Source of the DNA: Candidatus Cloacimonadota bacterium
Lineage (GTDB): Bacteria > Cloacimonadota > Cloacimonadia > Cloacimonadales > TCS61
Length of the DNA stretch: 36,408 bases
Assembly (NCBI GenBank): GCA_021734245.1
Contig: JAIPJH010000019.1
Location: forward strand, 1-36,408
Reading direction: 5' to 3'
Position numbers and translations under genes: made by a program. How positions within the stretch are numbered: position 1 is the first letter of the stretch; every line of letters starts with the position of its first letter. The notes under the pieces are model-generated. The model worked only from the letters and a program-made list of their open reading frames with translations. It made no database searches and was not told where the DNA came from. Below are positions 8,992-16,241 of this stretch, one piece after another.

Positions 8992-9363
8992 TTGGAAGAG
9001 AAAATAAAACTTCTTATTGTAGAAAATGAAGGCATAATCGCTCATTATTTAAAACTGGAATTAGAATTGGAAGGCTTTGATGTGGTTGGATTTGTAGCTT
9101 CTGGTGAAGAAGCAGTAAAATTGGCAGCATTTCATTTGCCTGACATAGTCTTAATGGATATAAAGCTGGCTGGTAAGATTGATGGAATTACAGCTGCCGA
9201 CATAATTTCAGAAAATCTTCAGATTCCGATAATTTTCATGACCGGTTATTCCAGATTTGAGATCACGCAGAGAGCAAAAGAACTAAATCCTCTTGTTTTT
9301 TTTGATAAACCTGTTTCTGTTGAAGTTATTAAATCTTTGATATTGGATTATTTCAAAACATAA
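8992..9363 (+). CDS. Single-domain response regulator (CheY-like receiver)
   Basis: A complete receiver domain with no output domain, about 123 aa from the chosen start. Counting from that start: acidic pair region E11-N12 in LLIVENE, phospho-acceptor D56 in PDIVLMDIKL, T84 in IIFMTGYS, and K106 in VFFDKPVS. All catalytic positions are present, unlike the two degenerate receivers elsewhere in the window. I prefer the TTG at 8992 because AGGAG lies five bases upstream and the protein then begins right before the first beta strand; an in-frame ATG at 8935 would add 19 residues and has no ribosome site. No histidine kinase is adjacent, so its partner is unknown. It resembles stand-alone receivers that relay phosphate or act by protein binding. 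Confidence 0.8.
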   Translation: MEEKIKLLIVENEGIIAHYLKLELELEGFDVVGFVASGEEAVKLAAFHLPDIVLMDIKLAGKIDGITAADIISENLQIPIIFMTGYSRFEITQRAKELNPLVFFDKPVSVEVIKSLILDYFKT

Positions 9364-9964
9364 TTAATATTGAAATTCAGTAGATAAAATTCGATCCACC
9401 ATTAATGATATTGCCTTATATAGGCTGGTATAAAAGCCAGCCAGTTGCTGGCAAATGCCAATACCACCGCCATTCCAAACAAGGGAAAACCGGAAAAACT
9501 ATTATTGAAAAACTCTTTTATACTCTTCAATCAAAGTTTAAGGAGATCTTTATTCTTTCAACCTCTTACCCATTGATAAGACTGTTAAACACATTTTTTA
9601 AAATTTGCTTACATCAAATAAAGAAAATTCTTAAATTTGACTTTCACCGTTGCAGAGCCAAGGTGTATTTCGCTAAATTTATTTAAGCAAGCTGAAAATC
9701 GAATTTTTATTATTTACCCCTCTCCGGCAACTGCCGGATCTCCCCTCAATCAGGGGAGAAAATTTGCAAAACCCCGATGCAGAGCAGCGAGGAATTCTTT
9801 CAATTAAAAACAGATTATCTGTGATTCTAAGTTTTGATGAAAAATTACATTCCTTATCCAAAATTTTGCACATACTGTATCTTCAATTGATTCATCAAAT
9901 TTCTGGAATAATAATTGCATTTATTCTATTAGGAGCAAGGAAAATAAAATAATAGGAGTTTATT
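9364..9964. other. 601-bp gap without a convincing gene
   Basis: No open frame here has a supported start, a ribosome site or a recognisable product. A small perfect hairpin (GCCAGC 9436-9441, GCTGGC 9447-9452) and the hairpin doublet at 9723-9759 are the visible structure. A 93-codon frame at 9405-9686 runs through the first hairpin and has no protein-like pattern that I recognise. Confidence 0.5.
9723..9759. repeat. Twin-hairpin intergenic palindrome
   Basis: Two perfect hairpins lie back to back: TCCGGCA (9723-9729) with TGCCGGA (9732-9738), then TCTCCCCT (9739-9746) with AGGGGAGA (9752-9759). The compact, GC-rich doublet in an otherwise AT-rich gap looks like a member of a dispersed palindromic repeat family rather than a terminator, since no T-run follows on either strand. 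Confidence 0.5.
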
Positions 9965-11191
9965 ATGAAAAAATTCGTATTGATCCTTGCAATTGTCCTC
10001 TTAAATTTACTGCTGTCAGCTGAATACCAACCAGCCACTTTCAGTGAAATCAAAGCCAAAGCAGAAGCAGGAGAGGCTCTTTCTCAGGCAAAATTAGCTG
10101 ATCTCTATATTCGTGGAACTGATGAAGTTGTCAGGAATATTGAAAAAGCAATCCCTCTTTTGCAGAAAAGTTATGCACAGAATCATCCTTTTGCCGCTTA
10201 TTATCTGGGATATCTGGCCCTGACCGGTGTAGAGCTGGAAAAAAATTATACCCAGTATTTTGAAGAAGCTTTTTCAGGAATTTCCCAGATGGCGGAAAAT
10301 AACGATCCGGAAGCAATGCTGAAGCTGTCTTCTTTTTATCGTTATGGCTGGGCTACCGATCCTGATCCCGTCAAAGCTGATGAATTTCTGCAAAAGGCAG
10401 CAGCAGCTGGCGTTCCCCGCGCTATCTATATTTTGGGAAATAGTTATTTAACAGGACAAATGACTGAAGTTAATTATGAAAAATCCTATCAGCTTCTATC
10501 GCAAATCTCCGAAACGAACCAAGAAGCCAAATATCAGATTGCCAATATGATCTTTGCCGGACTGGGTACAAAGCAGGATCAGGAAAAAGGACTGCAAATG
10601 ATATGGGAAGTTCAAGCTCCCAATCTGAAAGCAGTTCAAACTACAGTGGAAGGTGACTTTCTGATTCCCAACCTACCTCCTCCCACCTATTCCCTGGCCA
10701 TCGATGAAGGCAGCTGTGGAGAAAATGTTGTCTGGACAATCAGGCAGAAACTGAAAAAACCGATTTCTCAGTATGAGATAAATGTTGCCGGAGGTATGCC
10801 CGGCAGAGGTCTGCACAGTGATGAAATGCTTGTTGCTATGAATAAACTGCAAATACCGTATAAAGAGATTTCCGATCAATTTGAAGATCAGGCTGAAGAT
10901 CTTCTTTCCCAGAAATACCATGATTTTTTGTATGAAAAAGTAATACCGCAGGTATTAGCAGAAAATCCCGTCATGATCGGTGTGAAAGTCTATCCAAACC
11001 GATTCCCGCAATGGCCATACGATCACTTTGTTCTATTGGTCGGCTATAATAAAAATACCGATGAGCTGATCTTTAACGATTTTAATAATAGAAGGCGAAT
11101 GCCAGCTGCTAAACTGCTCAATCAAGAACCTGGATACTCATTTGTAAATCAGTTCAATATTGTTTTTGCTGTAGTTTTTCCAGAGTTGTAG
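9965..11191 (+). CDS. Secreted Sel1-repeat protein with C39-like cysteine peptidase domain
   Basis: A 408-aa protein with a signal peptide (about 1-18). Sel1-type helical repeats follow (about 25-215), recognisable by A-x-x-x-L-x-x-L-Y-x-x-G, AAYYLGYLALTG, AMLKLSSFYRYGWATD and AIYILGNSYLTG. The C-terminal domain (about 235-405) reads as a papain-fold, C39-like peptidase. C251 is in GSCGENVVW, H354 in YDHFVLLVGYN and N371-D372 in IFNDFNN, which is the expected Cys-His-Asp/Asn order. It probably cleaves or binds peptides in the periplasm or outside, with the repeats selecting a partner. It starts with ATG after AGGAG and is convergent with the next gene, with which it shares a terminator. The peptidase activity is inferred from the motif order only. 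Confidence 0.7.
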   Translation: MKKFVLILAIVLLNLLLSAEYQPATFSEIKAKAEAGEALSQAKLADLYIRGTDEVVRNIEKAIPLLQKSYAQNHPFAAYYLGYLALTGVELEKNYTQYFEEAFSGISQMAENNDPEAMLKLSSFYRYGWATDPDPVKADEFLQKAAAAGVPRAIYILGNSYLTGQMTEVNYEKSYQLLSQISETNQEAKYQIANMIFAGLGTKQDQEKGLQMIWEVQAPNLKAVQTTVEGDFLIPNLPPPTYSLAIDEGSCGENVVWTIRQKLKKPISQYEINVAGGMPGRGLHSDEMLVAMNKLQIPYKEISDQFEDQAEDLLSQKYHDFLYEKVIPQVLAENPVMIGVKVYPNRFPQWPYDHFVLLVGYNKNTDELIFNDFNNRRRMPAAKLLNQEPGYSFVNQFNIVFAVVFPEL

Positions 11192-11203
11192 ATGTTAAAA
11201 AAA

Positions 11204-11237
11204 AAGGCTGAGCATCGAAAAAATGATGTTCAGCCTT
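11204..11237. terminator. Bidirectional terminator between convergent genes
   Basis: AAGGCTGAGCATC (11204-11216) pairs with GATGTTCAGCCTT (11225-11237) over 13 bp with one G-U pair. An A-run lies on its left and a T-rich stretch on its right, so it can end transcription from both the peptidase gene (+) and the 685-aa gene (-). Confidence 0.8.
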
Positions 11238-11248
11238 GATTATTTTAC

Positions 11249-13306
11249 CTAATATTTTATCTCTCTTTCAACGGTATATTCACCTAATTCTATTTTTGTC
11301 CAGTTACCATTATCATCTGTTTCTATGTTGCATTCGTAAGTTTTAGTCAACATGATGTTTTTACCGTCTATTTTTGCACCGTTTGCCAGTACAGTTTCTT
11401 TCATAAGTTGATCGATGAGGGGTTGCATTCTGCTTTGAGCTGCCAATCTGCGTGACTGCTTGGAATTGGTTGTTTCACCAAATTTACTTTTAATTTTCGC
11501 ATACAATCCCACATAGGAGTCTTGGAGTTCGTAAGTAATTTCATATTTTCCCGGCAGGCCATTTGTTATATCCTTGGCTTCTGCTTGTACAGTATAAGGT
11601 TTGGCTTCAATTGTGATATGAGCAGAATCTCCCAGAACAAATTCAGAAGTGAACCAGTTATTTCCATGCAGAGTCATAGATTGGATAAAGTTAAAATCCG
11701 TAAGTTTCGCTTTCTGATAACTACCATTTCCAAAAATGGTTTTCACCTCATTAAGATCGCCTTCCAGTTTATAGGGTTCGATGACATGTGGCGAAGTATA
11801 ATCGTTGAAACTCAACACAAACTCAACCTGCGGTGTAACACTGTAATGACAATCTATCTTACTATTTCCGAAATTGTAGTATAGGTGTTTTTGCTCTGCT
11901 GGATGAAGATCAGCAACATCGGTTATGACTACATCTTCTTTCATTTTTTTCAGATAGGAATCTTTAGCTCCTTTTAGTTCAAGAGTTTTAATGTCCCCTT
12001 TTTTCAGATCATATTTAAATTCCAGAAGAGTATTACCAGTTTTTTTTACTACTCCTTCGCACTTTTTCATACCGGTATTATTAACTTCATACGGAAAGAT
12101 CGGCAGAGGAATCGGCAGATCAAGATTGGCAGCGATCACATCATTGATCATCAGCACGTTAGACATTGTATAAATATCCATATCCATTAGGACTGGAATA
12201 TTGGGATAGTTGTTGATCCCCTTGGCATAATAAGCTGCAAAAGGTTCAGCAGTATTATAAGCTTCCAAAACAGCAATATCTTTGCCGCTGAATGATCCAG
12301 ATTTGTTAATTATATTATCAAATCTGTCACTATTGATTTCCCAGACCTTATGTATGTGCTCATTTGATTTTTCACTATCCAATAACCAGGCATAACCAAT
12401 AGCCAAATTATAGTGAACTGCCCAGAGTTCATCGTCTTTTACATCACTTATAATTGCTTCCCAGAAATCGACGCAATCCTGTATTTTCTTCATTTTCTTA
12501 CTGGAAAGTAGCACTTTCTTATTTCCTTCTACTATCTTTTTATATTTTTTTGAAATATCTTTGGAATCTTTCTGGGATTTGATTGTATATACACCCAGCG
12601 GAACAGAAAATTCTCTGGCGCCATAAAGACCGAACAGAACGCGTTTTGCATGGGTAAGTGCGCCTTCGATGCAAGCCTCAGTGTAGGGATGTTTTTCGCT
12701 GGGTTTCTCTGTTTCTTCACTTTTTTTGCCAAAGCTGAAAAGCTCTACTTCGCCACCACCGCCTTTGGGCCAGTTCTTTGCTTCACCAATGCCGGTAACA
12801 GCACCGAAATCCTTTTCCAGCAACATTTTCTGACCGTCATAAATGCGCATCCTGGCTGCCACGCGATAACTGAATTGATGATTGCCCTTATTGTTTTTCA
12901 TCGGAGCCATCATCGGACGGGCGGAATCATCGGGTGTGTAAACCACTACTACCTTCAATGTTCCTGTGGCATCTGCCAGTGATACCGGAATGTCAAAAAG
13001 CGGCCAGTCCGTGAATTTTTCCACTTTATCGGCAAATATATTTACAACCAGTTCATCCATGTTGAGCGTTTTGCTTTCCGTTTTAATCCCCAGCTTACCC
13101 AGTCCTTTGCCCATCGTGTCCCGGGTTTCCGATTGATCTGCCTGAATGTAAACCTTAGCACTTGTGTAGTTCGGCATTTCATTTGGCAGCTGCAGATACT
13201 TCACAGGCTCAACTTCATAATATTTGGCGGCAAACAGATTGAAACTGACGGCCAACAGACAAACCAGAGCCAGTGAAACTGTTTTTAATTGCGAAATTCT
13301 CCTCAT
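11249..13306 (-). CDS. Large exported protein of unknown function
   Basis: A 685-aa protein with a signal peptide (about 1-27, with an F-A-A cleavage region). I do not recognise the family. The N-terminal part (about 30-190) alternates beta-type segments and includes VAARMRIYDGQKMLLEKDFG. A Gly-rich stretch (KGGGGEVELFSFG) follows. The centre (about 225-370) is helical and TPR-like, with a passage ending AVHYNLAIGYAWLLDSEKSNEH. The C-terminal third is beta-rich and ends with a domain in which ETDDNGNWTKIELGEY resembles the D-D-x-G-N-W-x-x turn of RHS/YD-type repeats, though a single copy is not evidence for that family. AAGGAG lies before the ATG. It has no sorting tail, so a periplasmic location is likelier than surface release. 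Confidence 0.7.
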   Translation of the reverse strand: MRRISQLKTVSLALVCLLAVSFNLFAAKYYEVEPVKYLQLPNEMPNYTSAKVYIQADQSETRDTMGKGLGKLGIKTESKTLNMDELVVNIFADKVEKFTDWPLFDIPVSLADATGTLKVVVVYTPDDSARPMMAPMKNNKGNHQFSYRVAARMRIYDGQKMLLEKDFGAVTGIGEAKNWPKGGGGEVELFSFGKKSEETEKPSEKHPYTEACIEGALTHAKRVLFGLYGAREFSVPLGVYTIKSQKDSKDISKKYKKIVEGNKKVLLSSKKMKKIQDCVDFWEAIISDVKDDELWAVHYNLAIGYAWLLDSEKSNEHIHKVWEINSDRFDNIINKSGSFSGKDIAVLEAYNTAEPFAAYYAKGINNYPNIPVLMDMDIYTMSNVLMINDVIAANLDLPIPLPIFPYEVNNTGMKKCEGVVKKTGNTLLEFKYDLKKGDIKTLELKGAKDSYLKKMKEDVVITDVADLHPAEQKHLYYNFGNSKIDCHYSVTPQVEFVLSFNDYTSPHVIEPYKLEGDLNEVKTIFGNGSYQKAKLTDFNFIQSMTLHGNNWFTSEFVLGDSAHITIEAKPYTVQAEAKDITNGLPGKYEITYELQDSYVGLYAKIKSKFGETTNSKQSRRLAAQSRMQPLIDQLMKETVLANGAKIDGKNIMLTKTYECNIETDDNGNWTKIELGEYTVEREIKY

Positions 13307-13501
13307 TTTACAACTCCTTCCTTTTTAAAAAAATATTTTTCCGGTTTTTTGAAAAACGGGTCTTGTTGGTCAAGTAAAATCAATTACTGAATTAAATTCA
13401 CGCTAAATAGCATTATCAGCTGATTCCATAAGTTTTTGCATCCGTTGAATTTGGTATATACTGAAGTTTTTTGGGGAATTAATAATTTTTTTAAAACAAT
13501 G

Positions 13502-13531
13502 AAAGGCATCCGACCGAAGTCCGATGCCTTT
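13502..13531 (-). terminator. Terminator downstream of the thioredoxin-like secreted gene
   Basis: AAAGGCATC (13502-13510) pairs with GATGCCTTT (13523-13531). An inner GAC/GTC extension and a CGAA-type loop are separated from the outer stem by one mismatch. On the minus strand it is followed by TCATTGTTTT. The rest of the gap to 13307 has no gene; it supplies AAGGAG and a T-rich leader for the 685-aa gene. Confidence 0.65.
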
Positions 13532-13559
13532 TCATCTATTTATGGGGAGGGGATTTTGC

Positions 13560-14573
13560 TTATTTTAACATAACCATTTTCTTAACACTTGTATAACGTC
13601 CACCTTCCGGTGCAACTTCCGAAAAACGTGAAAAATAGATGCCGCTGGAAACCTGATTTCCGTAATTATCAGTACCATTCCAGATCACCTGATGATAACC
13701 GGCAGATTGTTCTGCATCTACCAGGCTTTTGATCAGCTGACCTTTTGAGTTATAAATATTTAATTCTACCTTGGTATCTTGCGAAAGATCGTAGCTGATC
13801 GTGGTGGTGGGATTGAAAGGATTGGGAAAATTACTTAAATTTGAAACCGCTGCTGTTAAAATCTCAGCAGCAGCCACAGTTTGATAGGGAGTTTGAGCTG
13901 CCTGTAAAATCTCCCGGTTATTCCAATTTTGAATGATGGCAACAGCATGCAGATCTTCCAGATTCCAGTCCGGCTGCATATCAACTGAAAGCTGAGCAGT
14001 GTAAACAGCTGTTTCACCACTGTTAAAAATCGTTACATCCTGCTCATCCGATTTTGCCACTACCAGGTAGTACCAGGGATTTTCTTCACTGTACTCTTTC
14101 CAGTTAGTAATCACAAAAAATATTTTATTTGTAGTCGTAGGAAGGCTGTTTTCCAGATTTACTTCCGCAGTTACTGTAAAATCTTCAGGGCGAATATGCT
14201 CAAAATCTAAATTTATATCAAAATCACTTTCCAGAACCACAATATCATCATAAGCTTGTTGAAAATAAACATTACAGCAGTCCCAGCCTTCATATACATG
14301 AGTTCCACCAATTATACCGGTGGGATAGACCGCAGCCTGGTAATAAGCAAATCTGTCAGCAGCTCCGGGAGATAATTCATGATCGTACAAACTCCAGCTG
14401 AGAGGAATCACATAATTATTTGTCATATTAATGTAATTCAATGCACTACGTGCAAGGCCGTCCACTCCTCAGCAGCCGGGATCACTTGTGAAAACTTCGC
14501 CCACCACATAACGCTGGGCAGCAAAGAGTGTAAAACTGGCCAAAATCAGCAGGATCAGCAAATATTTTCTCAT
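13560..14573 (-). CDS. Secreted thioredoxin/Omp28-like protein with in-frame TGA (candidate selenoprotein) and sorting tail
   Basis: Read through one TGA, this is a 337-codon gene with AAGGAG before the ATG at 14573. The signal peptide (1-19, ending F-A-A) leaves a mature N-terminal Gln20. The thioredoxin-like entry strand is VVGEVFTS (23-30), followed by D-P-G-C34, TGA at codon 35 (14469-14471), then G-V-D-G-L-A-R-S. Cis-Pro-like YPTGIIGG and an unusual D-C-C-N pair follow. A beta domain (about 120-240) leads to the sorting tail (NFPNPFNPTTT to KKMVMLK). Both sides of the TGA fit one family, Omp28-like surface proteins, where Cys is expected at this point. Options are selenocysteine, a nonsense mutation (pseudogene), or a sequencing error. 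A short hairpin starts 15 bases after the TGA. Without read-through only a fragment from an internal GTG at 14465 would be made. Confidence 0.6.
14442..14454 (-). promoter_or_regulatory. Possible bacterial SECIS-type hairpin after the in-frame TGA
   Basis: On the coding strand TGCAC and GTGCA form a perfect 5-bp stem with a GTA loop. The loop G lies 20 bases after the TGA. Bacterial SECIS elements place the apical loop roughly 16-37 bases after the UGA with a G near the loop start, so position and loop fit. The stem is short and such hairpins occur by chance, so this alone does not prove recoding. Confidence 0.3.
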
Positions 14574-14725
14574 GAATTCTCCTTTATATTTTTGCTAGTA
14601 ATTGATGCAATTTGCATTCCCAACTCAGAGAAAGTTTTCAAAAAATTTAATTATTATATATTTAAAACTCAATTGACAGAATATTTATTGGTATTTTTTT
14701 GTATAAATTGATTGAGGTAGGTAAT

Positions 14726-15616
14726 ATGTTCAGATTAATGATCATAATTCTGGTAGTTTTCACAATCTCAGCCTGCGGTTCAAAGGTTCCGGTCTTCGAC
14801 CAGGAAAATGCTTTTGAGATCCTGCAGCAGCAGTGTGATCTGGGACCGCGATATCCGGGTTCTGCCGAGATAGAACTCTGTCGTGATCTGATCATTAATA
14901 AATTAAGCTCAACCAGCGCCCTGGTTGAAGAGCAGCCTTTTGAAACAACACAATTGGACAGCGTGATGCAGGGCGTGAATATCATTGCCCGTTTCTATCC
15001 CCGCCTGAGCCGCAGGATTCTGCTGGCAGCTCATTACGATACCAGGCCCTGGGCTGATAAAGAGGAAGATCCCAGTCTGCACAAGCAACCGATCAGCGGT
15101 GCCAATGATGCTGCTTCCGGGGTGGCTGTACTTTTGGAACTGGGCAGGATCTTTGATCAATATCCACCACAGCAGTTCGGTATCGATCTGGTCTTTTTCG
15201 ACCTGGAAGATATGGGCAGATACAATAACAATGAAACCTGGTGCCTGGGTTCAACCTATTTTGCTGAAAATTACAAAGATGAATTTCCTGAAAAAGCGAT
15301 TGTAGTAGATATGATCGGAGATGCAGATCTGGTTATAGATATGGAATATCTTTCCTATCACAATTCTCCGCTTCTGGTAAAAGAGGTTTGGGAAACTGCT
15401 CAGGATCTGGGTTTTAGCGAGTTCCAGACCAGAATAACCAAACGCATCTATGATGATCATGTTCCCTTGCTGAAAGCTGGATTTAAGGCCATCGTTATTA
15501 TTGATTTTGAATATCCCTACTGGCATACTCTGGAAGATACTCCCGATAAATGTTCACCCTCTTCTCTCTATGTGGTCGGCCAAACCCTATTAGAGCTGAT
15601 CTACCAGGAAAAATGA
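14726..15616 (+). CDS. Glutaminyl-peptide cyclotransferase-like M28 lipoprotein
   Basis: A zinc enzyme of the M28/glutaminyl cyclase fold, which converts N-terminal Gln to pyroglutamate or, in close relatives, trims peptides. The chosen ATG (14726) follows GAGGT and gives 296 aa. A lipoprotein signal ends in T-I-S-A-C17. Motifs in order are RYPGS, AHYDT (H103, D105), GANDAASG (zinc ligand D128), FFDLEDMG (E161, D162), a conserved D195, DDHVPLLKAG (D244, H245) and YWHT (W266, H267). The D-H-x-P-x-L-x-x-G plus W-H-T pair is the pattern of animal and bacterial glutaminyl cyclases, which is why I favour that over aminopeptidase. It is divergent from the secreted protein whose mature form would start with Gln, and overlaps the next gene by four bases (ATGA). 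Confidence 0.75.
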   Translation: MFRLMIIILVVFTISACGSKVPVFDQENAFEILQQQCDLGPRYPGSAEIELCRDLIINKLSSTSALVEEQPFETTQLDSVMQGVNIIARFYPRLSRRILLAAHYDTRPWADKEEDPSLHKQPISGANDAASGVAVLLELGRIFDQYPPQQFGIDLVFFDLEDMGRYNNNETWCLGSTYFAENYKDEFPEKAIVVDMIGDADLVIDMEYLSYHNSPLLVKEVWETAQDLGFSEFQTRITKRIYDDHVPLLKAGFKAIVIIDFEYPYWHTLEDTPDKCSPSSLYVVGQTLLELIYQEK

Positions 15617-16218
15617 TAAAATTACTTGATAATTTACTGACCGAAAATGAGCAGAAGATCCTGCTGTTTCTAGTCGCTTTCGCTTTTCTTGGCCTGGTGG
15701 TCGGTGATACCTTCCTGGTTGCAGATCAGCCTGCGGAAGAAGTGGAAGAAGTTGATTTCGGCACTGATTATGCAGTAAAATATGACCTACTTACAGCCAG
15801 TAAAGAGGAACTTATCACTATACCAGGTATAGGAGAAAAACGAGCAAATGATATTTTGAATTATCGCCACGAAGTTGGATTTTTAAACAAATCCGATCTT
15901 TTGAATGTGAAGGGAATTGGCAAGGCTACTTATCTCAAGATCGAGCCTTATTTTAATGATCTGGGAAATTCAGAAATAGCAGCAGAAACATCACAACCCT
16001 CTCAAGCACAGAAAGAAGAAAAAATAAACATAAATTGCGCCAGCCTGGATGAACTGACCCGGCTGCCCGGTATCGGCCCGGCCAAGGCGGAAAGGATCCT
16101 GGCCCTGCGCCGGGAATTAGGAAATTTTTCCAACAAAGACCAGCTGCTGCAGGTAAAAGGAATTGGTGCCAAGACTTTGGAAAAGATGCGTGATATGATA
16201 ATCTTGGAAGATCGCTAA
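15613..16218 (+). CDS. ComEA-like membrane protein with two helix-hairpin-helix domains
   Basis: A 201-aa protein with an N-terminal membrane anchor (about 14-32, ILLFLVAFAFLGLVVGDTFLV). An acidic linker and two double-HhH units follow. The first (about 55-110) has ELITIPGIGEKRANDIL and LLNVKGIGKATYLKI. The second (about 135-198) has LTRLPGIGPAKAERIL and LLQVKGIGAKTLEKM. The P-G-I-G and K-G-I-G hairpins bind the DNA backbone without sequence specificity. In ComEA such a protein holds incoming DNA in the periplasm during natural transformation. Two units instead of the usual one is noteworthy. The ATG overlaps the previous stop, so translation is coupled; other competence genes are not in the window. 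Confidence 0.75.
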   Translation: MIKLLDNLLTENEQKILLFLVAFAFLGLVVGDTFLVADQPAEEVEEVDFGTDYAVKYDLLTASKEELITIPGIGEKRANDILNYRHEVGFLNKSDLLNVKGIGKATYLKIEPYFNDLGNSEIAAETSQPSQAQKEEKININCASLDELTRLPGIGPAKAERILALRRELGNFSNKDQLLQVKGIGAKTLEKMRDMIILEDR

Positions 16219-16241
16219 AATGGAAGTATTGGAGTTTAAAT

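Noticed and set aside
9405-9686. Open frame of 93 codons in the gap after the receiver gene
   Set aside because: No ribosome site, passes through a palindrome, and the translation shows no domain, signal peptide or coherent composition.
14465-14573. TGA reassigned to Trp or Gly throughout the genome as an explanation for the in-frame TGA
   Set aside because: Several intact genes in the window, including the lipoprotein and antitoxin genes, end at TGA exactly where the family should end, so the standard code applies.
14672-14707. Promoter of the lipoprotein gene: TTGACA at 14673 with TATAAA at 14702
   Set aside because: The spacing is 23 bases, too long for a standard promoter, so I do not list it as a feature.
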